This document shows positions 41,471 to 53,324 of a stretch of 64,000 nucleotides of DNA, in pieces. The translations under genes were made by a program, and so were the position numbers. Positions within the stretch are counted from its first letter, which is position 1. Every line of letters begins with the position of its first letter. The stretch is taken from positions 17,217,893-17,281,892 of the forward strand of contig CAXIPT010000002.1 of the NCBI GenBank assembly GCA_964030475.1. The letters run 5' to 3'. Under the pieces are notes generated by a model, which ran no database searches, had not been told where the DNA came from, and worked only from the letters and a program-made list of their open reading frames with translations. The DNA comes from Tethya wilhelma. Taxonomy: Eukaryota; Porifera; Demospongiae; Tethyida; Tethyidae.

Positions 41471-41521
41471 ATTATTATTTTATCTGCTATTTATAACTGC
41501 TCAAAAAACAATTTTCTCCTA

Positions 41522-42305
41522 CTATGTTGGACCATATCTCTCACCATTGTCCCTCTGAGGAGCTCTGTCCAGGAGGGAGTGCATCTTTGAGGCCATCGCT
41601 GAGAGATCCTCATCCTCATCATCATGGTTGCCCCTAGCAACCACCACCTGTTGAAGGTAAGGGTCCAGGCTGTCCACCATCCTCTGCAGAGGAGAGAGGT
41701 CCACTCCAGCTCCATGGCTGGTCCTACTAGCCTCCTTCCCTCGTCCTGGTGTGGTACCATCCCCCTTGGAGCCAGCCCACTGGAGACAGTGCCACCTTCC
41801 ATAGCCACCGTCACTCTGTGATAAAGATGAACTTATTTATAAAGTTACAAATCTTATCCCCACCACAAGATGAAATAGACAGATTGACAAACATTGTAAA
41901 TTTGAGGTACAATATGTGAATAATTTGAGGTATGTGACATATTAAATATTATGACATGGGCTATAACCAGAACTACATGTCCCATATACCTTGTTGTTGT
42001 GCTGCTTGTTAAGTGTGTTCTCCAGTGGTGGGTCGGGCAGGACGGCCAGGTAGTGGGAACCAGTCAGTCCAGTTTGACCAGCGGAGCAAGGCCTCACCAG
42101 CTGAGAGGAGTACCTCTTCAAGATCTCAGCCAGTGAGTGGAGAGGGGTGTGGTAGTCATGGCAACCTGGATCATGCAAAGAAGGGGATGATACAATGAGG
42201 TGAAGCACAGGTAGACTAGCTCTAGGTGTTGTGGGTGGACTCACCTCGCTGTGGGGGGTTGGAGGTCAGGAGTATCAGAGTGAGATGGGAGCTAACGGCA
42301 GCCAT
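41522..42305 (-). CDS. Three-exon gene of unknown function
   Basis: Exons about 42242-42305 (MAAVSSHLTLILLTSNPPQRG), 41990-42168 (CHDYHTPLHSLAEILKRYSS...PPLENTLNKQHNNK) and 41522-41814 (SDGGYGRWHCLQWAGSKGDG...YLQQVVVARGNHDDEDEDLS...ERYGPT). Phases join cleanly and no stop interrupts, giving about 180 residues. The N-terminus is hydrophobic but short. No domain recognised, no TM, Cys-poor. GC content of the exons is clearly above the flanks, which supports coding. Another frame of the last exon is also open but breaks the phase with exon 2. Confidence 0.55.
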
Positions 42306-42397
42306 AGCATCACATTGGAGAAGTACACGTGGGCAAAGTTTCCCGCCAAATTCGCGCACATCCAGGTGAACTCTGACCTTTGATGGGTAGACCCCGC

Positions 42398-43082
42398 TTC
42401 ATTAAGCCTCGGCGCGTGCGTAGCACGTGCAGAGGATTATGGTAGTCGTTTTGTCCGTCTGTCTGTCCCATCGAAATCTCAAGAAAGGCAGCTCTAGCGA
42501 TAAAATTGATGGCACTTACGTTCATAAATCTGAATGATCTTGTAAAATTACATTTGTTGCTGCCCAAAACGCTGTTGTTGCTGAGATTTGAGGCTTTTGT
42601 GCTCTTTTTAGCGCTTAGCTTCGAGGCCACGCCTATTGATTTAGTGTGCGTTATTTAGAATTTGTGTTAAATTCAGTGATGCTGTTACTGCATGATGCTG
42701 CTCTATGCTGCTGCTGCTGTTAGTCAGTGTTCCTTGGAAAGACAGACAGGGGCTGGCCTGCTTTCTATGTAAGTAGATGTATTAACATGATGATAGTATA
42801 GATTTTCAGTCTGTCTGTGGCTGGACATTAGCCTAGCTCCACATGATCAGCTGATCAGGCCAGTGACTCACTCCAGTACTGAGAGACTCAGGTCCAATCT
42901 ATGTTGCTGCTGCTGATATTCAGTGTTCCTTGGAAAGACAAACAAGGGTTGGTAATGCGTAATTTAGAATCAGTTTTCTATCACTCATTTTCATTGCATA
43001 TCAGTCACGTCGTATACTGCTGAAGTGCACTAGCTATAGCTAAGTGTGCCGAGGCTTGTGCACCAGCGGTGCCTTCATTAAT
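42398..43082. mobile_element. Hairpin-ended ~0.7-kb element, member a
   Basis: Left end ATTAAGCCTCGGCGCGTGCG, followed by GTAGCACGTGC (terminal hairpin) and GGTAGTCGTTTTGTCCGTCT. Right end GCCGAGGCTTGTGCACCAGC then GGTGCCTTCATTAA. Non-coding. The left ~250 bp are shared with the members at 47363-48082 and 48112-48846. Confidence 0.65.
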
Positions 43083-43522
43083 TTTGCACCTTCCCATGGG
43101 TGCATTCGCTCCGCACGCAAGTGTATCATTATTATTCATTTTGTAAGGTTTATAATAATATTAACAATAATATATTAATTTACCTATCGAAGCCACTGAG
43201 TAGTCTCGATCCCTAGCTGTCCTTAAATTCCCTGGCATGTCATGCAGCTAAGCTGCTCGCTGTATTGCAGAATGATCGTGAAGGAATAACGATTATCAGC
43301 AATCAGCCACACAATTAAATCAATGCATGCATGAGTCAGATTGAGTCTAGCTAGCTACAGCTGCTACCAATGCACACAAATCAGAGGAGCGGCCGAGCCA
43401 TGGTATAGACGGACAGTAGCTATATAATATTATTATTATGGATAATTATCTATGTTTAAACCATCCACAGACATCTTCACTGATATCTTCTGCATGCAAA
43501 CACAGTGCTAGTGGTAAGTACA

Positions 43523-43592
43523 CTGTAATATTAGTCTCGCTAGCCAGACTCTCCGCAAACGGAGAGTCTGGCTAGCGAGACTACTGTAATAT
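43523..43592. mobile_element. Perfect 52-bp palindrome with 9-bp target duplication
   Basis: TAGTCTCGCTAGCCAGACTC begins a perfect inverted repeat (43532-43583; 24-bp arms, loop CAAA). It is flanked by CTGTAATAT at 43523-43531 and again at 43584-43592. A related, longer, imperfect element is at about 61670-61765. Confidence 0.85.
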
Positions 43593-43894
43593 TGGAACGA
43601 TCGACCATTTCTATAGCTTCTAGTCATGCGCATGCGCAATATTCAATTTTAGTCATGTGAAACTCTGCTCGAACTCTGGGAAGAAGCTGCTGAGTTTCGA
43701 GTCAGTTCTCCAGCGGTCCAGACTCCTAACTAAGGTCTTGTGTCAGTCAGCGGCAAGTCTATCTGTTGCTACCAGTGGCACGGTAAGTGTTGGAGCTGCC
43801 TGAGTTGCCGCCGCGAATGGCAACTTGGAACTTTTTTTTTGAGTGTGCAACTTGAAATTTGGTGTCTTTTATCTCTTGTTGTTTCTCTACACAG

Positions 43895-45152
43895 GTACCG
43901 CTAGAGAGACTGGTAGTCATGACAGCGTCTCCGTTCTTATTTAGAATGGCTCCTGATTTTCAGCAGCAAATTATTGGCCCTTGGTAAGTTTGTGAATTTT
44001 TTTTTTTTTTTGAGTCTGCAAATTTTATCTGAGTCCTGTTGTTTCTCTCTACACAGGTACGTACCATCAGAGAGATTGATAGCCACAGCTATCTTGGCAA
44101 GAAATCGCACTTTATTTGGACAGTTACTTTGGTAAGTTTCATGAATATTAATATTAGCCGTCTCGTTGAGTAAATGTTGAACGGTTCAGGGGCGGGGTGT
44201 TCTTGCAATAGTTGAGTAATGCGCTACTGTTGCACAATCCTGGGTGTTAAAGGTGCTATTGCACGGAAGTTGTACGCGTAGTAATTTACACTGCGTAGTG
44301 AAGCCATAATGTGTGTAGAACAATATGCGTGTATTAAAATGTGCGACCACGTGCATGATTAGCTATTTCCATTAACCTGATACATTCATAGGCTTGTACC
44401 TTTCACTATTCAAATGTCCCTGCATTGAATTAGAATATTATAGTCTTGTCATAAAATTTGTATTTGAAAGGTATAGATTAATTATAATAAACACTTAAGG
44501 TTTACTGCTTGCATGCATGCATCGATCGTAGCTAAGTGTAGGCCCTCTCCCTCCTCTCCTCTCCCTCCTCCCTCCTCCTAAATTGTTAATTGTACTCCCC
44601 GAATTTTGTCCCCAGACCTTATAAATTCCCACACGTGGATCGATTGCATGACCAAACATGTGCAGTTCTATATTGAGCGTAAGTAGATTAGTAAGCAGCT
44701 CCAGAACACAACAAACATTGAACTGATTTGTCAGAACCAACTTACATAAATATATGTGAGACAACTCACTTCTCAAGAGAGGATAGTTCCTCACAGCAAT
44801 AGAATAGAAGGCGGTGAGAAGACACCTCAAAGGGTAAAGAAAGCCCAAGTCTTGATAATCATGTTCAATCAGTGTTCAAATTATGTTTACTTGAATGAAA
44901 GGTGTGCTCCAATTAGAAGTATAATTAGGAAGTGGGTTCAGGGATCAGTCAGAGTCTGCTTTCACGCTCCAGCAAAAGTTTCATGCTCACATAAATGGAA
45001 TAATTGTTTAACATATGATTTGTAGCTGTTCAGAGGCCCCAAAGGCTGAAAGGTGGAGGGAGCTGCTGTGTGCTGTGGAAAAAGGTCGTCCAGTGTGTCC
45101 TACATCTCCATGCAGGCTGTTGGATATGTGTAAATTCATGAGACAACAATAA
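43895..45152 (+). CDS. Small multi-exon gene of unknown function
   Basis: Exons 43895-43983, 44057-44131 and 45026-45152 join in phase. The first in-frame ATG is at 43919 (MTASPFLFRMAPDFQQQIIG), continuing WYVPSERLIATAILARNRTL, then CSEAPKAERWRELLCAVEKG and ending KFMRQQ; about 88 residues. A 5' exon ending GTGGCACG before GTAAGT (about 43785) is likely untranslated. Exons 2 and 3 both begin with a VP-x-ERL motif, suggesting duplicated exons. An AATAAA (45148-45153) overlaps the stop codon. No family recognised. Confidence 0.45.
44132..45025. other. Long intron of the small gene
   Basis: 894 bp, far longer than other introns here. CCTCCTCTCCTCTCCCTCC-type polypyrimidine lies at about 44545-44580. 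No other exon found. Confidence 0.35.
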
Positions 45153-45308
45153 ATATCATCAACAATTAATTTTGGTGAGTCACATACAAACTATACTGTG
45201 ATTTTTGCTTGCCATGGTCACGATGGTGCCGTGCAGTAAATTTTGAGCAATTAACATTCATTTTGCCGCATTGTTGGGTGTCACCGTAGGCTGTATTAAA
45301 TGAGTGTA

Positions 45309-45327
45309 TGGTGTGTGTGTGTGTGTG

Positions 45328-45418
<91 letters not shown>

Positions 45419-46035
45419 NNNNNNNNNNNNNNNNNNNNNNNNNNNNNNNNNNNNNNNNNNNNNNNNNNNNNNNNNNNNNNNNNNNNNNNNNNNNNNNNNN
45501 NNNNNNNNNNNNNNNNNNNNNNNNNNNNNNNNNNNNNNNNNNNNNNNNNNNNNNNNNNNNNNNNNNNNNNNNNNNNNNNNNNNNNNNNNNNNNNNNNNNN
45601 NNNNNNNNNNNNNNNNNNNNNNNNNNNNNNNNNNNNNNNNNNNNNNNNNNNNNNNNNNNNNNNNNNNNNNNNNNNNNNNNNNNNNNNNNNNNNNNNNNNN
45701 NNNNNNNNNNNNNNNNNNNNNNNNNNNNNNNNNNNNNNNNNNNNNNNNNNNNNNNNNNNNNNNNNNNNNNNNNNNNNNNNNNNNNNNNNNNNNNNNNNNN
45801 NNNNNNNNNNNNNNNNNNNNNNNNNNNNNNNNNNNNNNNNNNNNNNNNNNNNNNNNNNNNNNNNNNNNNNNNNNNNNNNNNNNNNNNNNNNNNNNNNNNN
45901 NNNNNNNNNNNNNNNNNNNNNNNNNNNNNNNNNNNNNNNNNNNNNNNNNNNNNNNNNNNNNNNNNNNNNNNNNNNNNNNNNNNNNNNNNNNNNNNNNNNN
46001 NNNNNNNNNNNNNNNNNNNNNNNNNNNNNNNNNNN
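45309..46035. repeat. TG microsatellite running into an assembly gap
   Basis: (TG)n from about 45309 to 45418, interrupted once by TCG, then 617 Ns (45419-46035). The gap size may be nominal. Confidence 0.95.
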
Positions 46036-46270
46036 TAAGCCTTGTCAGCGATCTCAAAAACAGCTAGCTATACTTATATTGCTTGTTGTTTTATCCTAGG
46101 CTAGCACTGTCTAAGCTAGCTTTCTAGACACTCTATTCCTAGCTTGTATTATCCACAGTCCAGAAAAAAAGCAGCTTTTAGTTCGAGGTCACATCACTTC
46201 CGGTGACCCTCCGTAACACACGGACGGACGGACGGACGGACACACGGACGGACAAAACTTTGCTTATAAT
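46036..46270. repeat. ~240-bp dispersed repeat, copy 1
   Basis: TAAGCCTTGTCAGCGATCTC through TTCCGGTGACCCTCCGTAAC and a CGGA tetranucleotide run, almost identical to 52243-52482. Starts exactly at the gap edge, so it is 5'-truncated here. Confidence 0.85.
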
Positions 46271-47362
46271 ATGATAGCTAGATGTATGGCAATAAACACT
46301 GAGGCAGAGAGAAAGCAGAGCAGTAGGTAGCATCAATGAGGCAAATCAGACAAGAAAAGGCATGCTCAACAGCAAAGTGAAAATAAGCAAGAAGAGAGAA
46401 CACCAAGATTGCCAAGAGACAGTGACTAACACAATCACTATGCAGCTAACCATACAGCCGCTGAAGACAAAGCACCATTTCATTGTCAACGTTTACTATC
46501 ATACAATCAGAAACAAATGATCAACCTGAATATTCACTCATGCAATCAATATATTAATAGGCATGCAAGCACTGATACTCAAACACACCTCACGCTCGCC
46601 CCCAAAATGACGTTGGCATTTGCTAGTTTAGGTATATACATTATTTTTAATTATATGCAGAAGTGCAATTACTAAAACCACAGAGGGTATTACTAAAACC
46701 ACGGAAGGTATTACTAATTAAAAATGAAGGCATAACCCTTGGTGCATAATAATATTCTGCATATAAAATTCCAGAGTACTTAGTGTGAATTACATGTAAT
46801 TAGTGTATGATGTTAAAATTTTATTGCTGTGCTTATGTGTTGTACATTTATCATTCATGAAATGGTACAATGAAAGTTAATATTATTATATTCGAATTGT
46901 TTCTTGATGTTGGCTATCTTCACCATATGATCTTCACAGTGTTATTGCCACAACATTCACTGGGTACACATTATAGCACAATGTCTCTGCTATCTATGTT
47001 GTTATGTATAACTCGCTCAGGCTCACCCCTCAAGCTCGCCCTCCAATATATCTATGCTATATGACTCGCTCAGGCTCACCCCTCATACTTGCCCTCCAAA
47101 ATTTTAACTGTATGGCCTTATGGGTGTGGCCTCGAAGCTACATGGCGCTAAATGCAGGAATGATTCCAATGACCTTTGACCCAGGTATTTTCCTGCATTT
47201 AGATGGCCAACAGAGCTGTGGCTAATTGCCGGAATGTTTCCAGGACCTTTGACCTGGGCAGTGGCCATGCAGGAATGTTTCCATTGCATGCAATATGGTT
47301 GTTTTTCCGTCTAGGTTGTGAAAATAACTGCCTACCCTGGCCCCAAGAGCTAGTTACACTGA
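46271..47362. repeat. Repeat-rich intergenic DNA
   Basis: No gene seen. Contains two tandem copies of ACTCGCTCAGGCTCACCCCT (about 47010 and 47063), a pair of ATTACTAAAACCAC units near 46668-46700, and repeated GGAATGTTTCCAGGACCTTTG-like units between 47155 and 47285. Confidence 0.5.
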
Positions 47363-48082
47363 TCAATGAAAGCACCGCTGGTGCACAAGCCTCGGCACAT
47401 TCAACTAGCTACTGCACACTTAATACATACATGCATACACTGTGTATCATACTTATATCTATGACCTGGGTGAATCAAGAACTAATATGAGGCCATGCCG
47501 CATAATAGCTAGCTACATAGACAGTTACTGTTCAGTGCTGCCTCTGATGAAATACAGTGAGCACAAGACCGTGGAACAGACTGAATGCTTAGCTGCATGT
47601 TGTCAGCTAGCTACTGAGCATATTACAAAGTTTAGCCTGGGCTACCTAAATCAGTCCGATATGAACATGCAGCTGAACTAGCCAACTAGCTAACTAGCCA
47701 CACAGAAAAATCTATGCATCAGGCCAACTCTTATCTGTCTTACCAAGCACCACTGACCAAAAGCAACAGCAACAGCGGCCATGCAGCTAAGCAGGCTGAG
47801 CTGCTTCCATTCAACAAGAATTCTAGATAACGCACACCAGATCAATGGGCGTGGCCTCGAAGCTAAGCGCTCAGAGAAGCACAAAAGCGTCAAAAATCAG
47901 CAACTACAGCGTTTTGGATAGCAAAAAATATATTTCTACAAGATCATTCAGATTTATGAACGTAAGTACCATCAGTTTTGTAGGTAGAGCTCTCTTTCTT
48001 GAGATTTCGATGGGACAAACAGACAGACAAAACGACTACCGTAATCCTCTGCACGTGCTTTGCACGTGCCGAGGCTTAATAA
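47363..48082. mobile_element. Hairpin-ended element, member d (inverted)
   Basis: Reverse orientation of member a: begins AATGAAAGCACCGCTGGTGC then ACAAGCCTCGGC, and ends GCACGTGCCGAGGCTTAATAA. Left ends of this and the next member face each other 30 bp apart. Confidence 0.65.
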
Positions 48083-48111
48083 ATCACTTCAAGATATATC
48101 AAACTTCTTTA

Positions 48112-48846
48112 TTAAGCCTCGGCGCGTGCGTAGCACGTGCAGAGGGTTATGCATATATGGTAGTCGTTTTGTCTGTGTGTCTGTCTGTCTGTTACTAGAT
48201 TATCTGAAGAACGACAGCTCCAGAGTCTAAATGGAAGGTACTTACGTTCATAAATCGAAATTATCTAGAAATTTGTTGTGTAGAATCTTGCAAAACACTG
48301 TAGTTTCTGAGATTTGAGGCTTTTGTGCTTCTCTGAGCGCTTAGCTTCGAAACCGCACCCATCGATCACGCCCCGTATAGTGTGCGTTATCTAGAAACAG
48401 TGGACTCCTGGAGAGTTTGGCAGGCTTAGGTGCTTGGACAGGTAAGTAACTCAATGATTGCAAGCTGAATATAGTGACTCTATAATACTTTTTGTACAAG
48501 TATCCATCATAGACATATAGTAGGTTAGTTTTGTATCAATGTGCCTGACTGGGACTAGCAGTCGGCCACAGTCGGCCGCAGCCCGGCTGTATAATTTGCA
48601 CAAGCATAGCGCATGCAGAGGTTATTATAACCAACAGTACATTGATCATGTACTCTTGTTATAACTAGGCTGACCACAGCTCAACGGTGACATCCTTGAT
48701 TGCAGCAGGCTAGAACTTGATGATTTGCCGCTTGGCTGGCTCAGCGGACCATCATAGGTCATGCATACATGACTGTTTAATATAGTAGTTGTGCATGTTT
48801 AATAGTTGAGTGCGCCGAGGCTTATGCACCATAGGTGCCTTCATTA
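48112..48846. mobile_element. Hairpin-ended element, member b
   Basis: Begins TTAAGCCTCGGCGCGTGCGT and ends GCCGAGGCTTATGCACCATA then GGTGCCTTCATTAA. Shares internal GATTTGAGGCTTTTGTGCTT with members a and d. Confidence 0.65.
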
Positions 48847-49960
48847 ACATTGGATACACAATACAACACAGTTATAAATTTATTATAACTCTGCTTAGTT
48901 ACAAGAGATGAATGTTTCCTTCTTCAAGTTCACTTCCAAACTGAGCTTTACTGTGGCTTAGTAGCTCAGTGCTGAATCGTTAAAACTGAAGATACAAGTC
49001 ATATATAATAGCTCGTGCTGTCATAATGAGTATTAATGACATGCATAGCTACTGGGGTAATATTAACAAAATATTGCCGTCAAATGGTCATAGTCATAAA
49101 CTAAGGAGGGAGATTATATTCAACACTGAAACTGATATTGAACAGTAACTGAACTTGGTACTGTGGGGTCTACAACTTCAGCTTGCTGCCAGGACAATCC
49201 CTTTCTTATTGCTTTAATTGTGCATGTTATACCTACAATTCACTGAATACTAAGACATTTGAAGAATTTCATATGCACAACAGCATAATTTGCCAGTCAG
49301 TAACTGCAGCATGCTAGCTAGCCGGTTGCTGTTTGAATCTGTCAATCATGTTTTTGGCTTATTTGCATGCTATGCTATAGTCTTTAAGCATATATAGTTT
49401 GATCATATTGATACTAAGACACAGACTCGAGAAAGGAGCCATGCTTTCACACCTCAAATTACGTCCCACTGTCCAGCCAATTTATCATACCCTGAAGGTC
49501 AAAGGTCATTCCTGTATTTAGTCGCTTTGTCAAAGCTTAGCGCTTGAAGAGGCTGAAAAGCTTCATATCTCAGGAACTACAAACTTTTGTTGAATTCTTT
49601 GTGTAATCCTTTTAGATAATCTCAATTATTTTACCTTGGTATGCCGCCTTTGAAGACTGGAGCTGTTCTTGAGATATAGTTGGAACAAACACACACACAC
49701 AGACAAAACGACTACCGTAACCCTAGGTGTGCATGCACACCAAGGGTTAATCATGTTCAATTACATGACTAGCAAATGATAGTGCAATTACTGCTGTAAT
49801 TGCACTCCTGGTATATAGGAGAAATGTATTGTGACTCCATAAAGTATACTATTATGGCAGTATGTGTGTATCCGTAAATTACTAATAGCCTCGTACCTAG
49901 GTTTCTGGGAATGAGGCTGCATTTGTAATAATTATGTACCATATTTTTTTATTTCAATAG
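48847..49960. other. Intergenic DNA upstream of MBOAT copy A
   Basis: No MBOAT exon 1 or 2 found. A diverged hairpin-ended element end lies near 49550-49755 (ACGACTACCGTAACCC then TGTGCATGCACACC), and a foldback arm pair TAGCCTCGTACC / GGGAATGAGGCT at about 49888-49919. Confidence 0.5.
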
Positions 49961-51080
49961 TTATACTATGGTGTGGGCAATGGGCTGTATGAGTGTTTCT
50001 CATATTTACCGAATGGTCACTGATTATGAAGGATGGCATCTGGACTTCACTGGGTGAGTAATAATCTGTAACTTATCACTGAAATACAATCCTTATTTTG
50101 ATTCAGCCCTTTGATGCTCATTGTTCAGAACTTAACCCTGCTTGCCTACGCCTTTCATGATGGTAGGCTGTTTTCAGTTCTAAGTTTTCTCTAGTCAATT
50201 TATAATGTTTAAATTGACTCTCCAGGCAATGCAAGAAAGGAATCCTCTCTGAGTGAAGATCAGAAGAGACTAAAGATTGATGAGTGTCCATCATTGCTGG
50301 TCTACTTTAGCTACAACTTCAACTTTCACTCCTTCCTAGCTGGACCGACATGCACCATCAAAGACTACCTGGCCTTCATGGATGGCTCCAACCTCACACC
50401 AATGGCTGCTACCAACAGTACCACTAAGGTAGAAAGTCTTCAACTATTGTATGCATTTGTCCTTTTTAGCAGCATGCAATCATATATTATTCACACTAGG
50501 AAACTAGACAGACTGAAAAGGAGCCTTCATCGTTGGTTAGTTTTAAGTTGATGTATTCATAATGGTAATATAATTGGTTTTTCCACATTGACTCATACAG
50601 TACCCCATTGTGAGAAAAGTTCTCGCTGGATTGTTTTTCTTGATAGCTTACATAATGTTGGACATCTATCTGTCAAACAAGCAGTGGTATCTTTATGGTA
50701 GGTACACTTGAGCTTATTTTTCTACAACGACACAAGCATGTGGTTGTCATCATTGCCAGTCAGGAATAATTTTGCTTGTGCATATTATTGATAAGTATAT
50801 GCATGCATTAATATTTACAGACAGTACTCTCCCGTTGGTGAAACGTGTTCTGTTCATGGACCTGGTTGGGATGAGGTACCGGTATCGGTGGTATTTCATC
50901 TGGTTGCTTGGAGAGAGCATCAACAATCTGGCTGGTCTGGGCTTCAACGGTCATGATGAGAGGGGCTACCCCAAGTGGGACCTGGTCACCAATATTTATC
51001 CATTTACTGTGGCTGCAGCTCTCAATTTCAGAACAATTATGAGCAATTTTAATATTACTACAGCACTATGGTTGAGAAGG

Positions 51081-51118
<38 letters not shown>

Positions 51119-51703
51119 GGACTGTATATGAAAGGGTGAAGTATGCTCCCACTTTTCAAACCTTCTTTGTATCGGCCATATGGCATGGATTTTACCCTGG
51201 TTACTACTTCACTTTTATGGCTCTAGCTGTTTTTCTGATGGCAGCCAGAAAAGTGAGTCCTATAAATCAATGTAATTTTCAATAATTCATTTTTAATGAT
51301 ATTTTGTCTAGATGCGTTGTTTGGTTCGTCCCTACTTTCAAGTGAACACCCTAGCAAAGAGGATCTATGATGTTGCTACGTTTGTTGTTACTCGATTTAG
51401 TGCAGACTTCTGTTTGTTTCCAATGATTCTTTTAAGTCTTCAAAATTCTCTACTGATCTGGAGGTACACCTACTTACTATACAAATGTCATAGGAGCAAG
51501 TGTGTAATAAATAATATTGTGTGTTGTTATACAGCTACTTTTACTACATGCCACTAATAGTGGTGCTTGTGGTGGTGTTTCTGGTTCCGAGTCGAAGAAA
51601 ACCAAGTCAAGATGTGCAGGATAAACAATTGAGAGCCTCTTCTTCTATGTTAGGTTTTAGCAATCAAAGTAGTAAAAATGACGACAAAATCAAACCTGAA
51701 TAA
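49961..51703 (+). CDS. MBOAT1/2-like lysophospholipid acyltransferase A (5' exons not found)
   Basis: Exons 49961-50053, 50107-50162, 50226-50428, 50601-50697, 50821-51079, 51120-51252, 51312-51463 and 51535-51703. MBOAT1/2 enzymes reacylate lysophospholipids in ER membranes. Seen: SHIYRMVTDYEGWHLDF, FNFHSFLAGPTCTIKDYLAF, YFIWLLGESINNLAGLGFNG, the conserved Asn region (NFNITTALWLRR) and SAIWHGFYPGYYFTF with the catalytic His. It ends with a Ser-rich tail. The equivalent Asn motif is NNWN in D and E but SNFN here. Exons 1-2 are not found upstream in a repeat-filled 4-kb stretch. The intron after WLRR has a GC donor and is only 40 bp. Confidence 0.8.
51086..51116. repeat. (CA)n in a 40-bp MBOAT intron
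   Basis: CA repeat filling most of the intron 51080-51119. Confidence 0.9.
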
Positions 51704-53324
51704 CTTCTATTTTATATACAAGGAGTGGGGCTCGCTTCGCTCGCCCACTCCTTGTTTTTACAGAATTAACAGTTATATAGATAAAATTGATGAGCATTAA
51801 TTGTTATGCTATAATATCCTGCAATCAGTTGGCTTAGGACAACCTTTGCATGCAGTTGAAGCAACACACAACAATCACTAGTTTATGTAGAAACAATGTA
51901 CAAAGTTTTTAATATGAACACAAATACTGGCAAGCATAAGCCATTGGAAAGGGAAGCAATGCTGCATGTGTATATGCACTGCTTTTGTAGTACTGTTTGC
52001 TTTGGCCAGTTCATGTCAGCAATTCCAAATTAACTCACTACGTGACGTCACAGACGACCCTTTTCCGACTTCCGCCATTTTTGCAATCAGCTGGCAAAGA
52101 AACTCGTTATCTGGGTAGCTGTGTTTCGTGTACAACGACAGAGAAGCAGACTTCTAATAGTGAGTGTTCTCACCTCGTTACGCTTCATTTGTGAAGATTG
52201 GCTCCCGTAGCCCGCTTCTTTGTTGGATACAGATGCCACTGGTAAGCCTTGTCAGCGATCTCAAAAACAGCTAGCCATACTTATATTGCTTGTTGTTTTA
52301 TCCTAGGCTAGCACTGTCTAAGCCAGCTTTCTAGACACTCTTTTCCTAGCTTGTATTCTCCACGGTCCAGAAAAAAAGCAGCTTTTAGTTCGAGGTCACA
52401 TCACTTCCGGTGACCCTCCGTAACACACGGACGGACGGACGGACGGACGGACACACGGACGGACAAAACTTTGCTTATAATACTAGTGACGATGTTGAAC
52501 ATCAAAGGGGCAAGCCGTTATCATTGCTATGTAGCAAACAATTAAATTTCAATAATAATTTATGTTACTTCAGCTATACAATACACATAAAAATGAAAGC
52601 TGAATATTAACCAGGCCTGATGTGGGACAAATGAAGTAAAGTATACTTGAAAATGTATATAGCATGACTGAGCAGAAAGATCCGATTGCTAGTTGTTCAA
52701 GAACTGACAGGTAGGTGTATGTGCTAGTATAGGAGCCAGCAGTACTACCTGTTGATTTTGGGGCTTTGCTATCCTCTACTCAGCTATGCTCCCTTTTGGT
52801 AGTTTTCAGCCCCTCTAATTGTGGTCTCTCCGGTCATTGCATGGCTCAGTTAACTAAAAGGACACCAACTTGGCGAGTATTTAAGTTTACTCTCTTTTCA
52901 GCTCAAGCAGCAGCTTTCTTTCTCAGTCACCACTGATCAAGTTTCTCTCTGATTGAAGTGCAAAAATCACGATGAACACGTGGACCTACGCGCATGCGCT
53001 GTAGATTGAGATGCACTGGCAATGATCGTCATAAACATATACCATTTTTATAAGACGAGGACGTACGACAGACGACAAATATATAACATATAATATATAG
53101 AAAATTTCGCCGTTGACTACACTAGTGTGGGGCTCGCTCCGGCTCGCCCCAATGATACCCAAAATTAAAACCAAACCCAAATGTCGCTACTGGTAAACAT
53201 CGTCATGAAAGAAAGGGAGCACACGCGCGCGAATAATTCGAGTATATCTGCGCGCATGTAATGTAGACACGTGTTTCTGACACATGTACTGGAGTGAGCC
53301 TTTATTAGAGAAATATCGAGCGTT
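51704..53324. other. Intergenic region with two dispersed repeats
   Basis: The hairpin repeat at 51713-51800 matches 41272-41400. A ~450-bp unit at about 52030-52482 starts with CTACGTGACGTCACAGACGA (CRE-like TGACGTCA) and includes ATGCCACTGGTAAGCC. A GGGGCTCGCTCCGGCTCGCC inverted pair lies near 53134-53153. No confident gene. Confidence 0.5.
52243..52482. repeat. ~240-bp dispersed repeat, copy 2
   Basis: Near-identical to 46036-46270, including the CGGA tetranucleotide run. Here its left neighbour is visible: a GC-richer segment ending in ATGCCACTG followed by GTAAGC, resembling a first exon and donor. Confidence 0.85.

Larger units (their letters stand above)
40396..41521. other. Repeat-rich intergenic region
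   Basis: No gene seen. Contains a GGGGCGAGTGTGAGCGAGCCCC inverted pair near 40937-40960, a hairpin GGCTCGCTTCGCTCGCCCAC within 41272-41330 whose flanks recur at 51713-51800, and a hammerhead-like core at 41435-41470. Confidence 0.5.

Noticed and set aside
41491..41814. Alternative 107-residue frame MTVAMEGG in the last exon of the unknown gene
   Set aside because: Does not match the phase of the preceding exon and has a less protein-like composition (Trp- and Met-rich).
45300..46099. Long open frames across the TG repeat and N gap
   Set aside because: Produced by dinucleotide repeats and undefined bases.
46200..46260. CGGA tetranucleotide runs as CRISPR-like direct repeats
   Set aside because: Pure 4-bp microsatellite with no spacers, part of a dispersed repeat in eukaryotic DNA.
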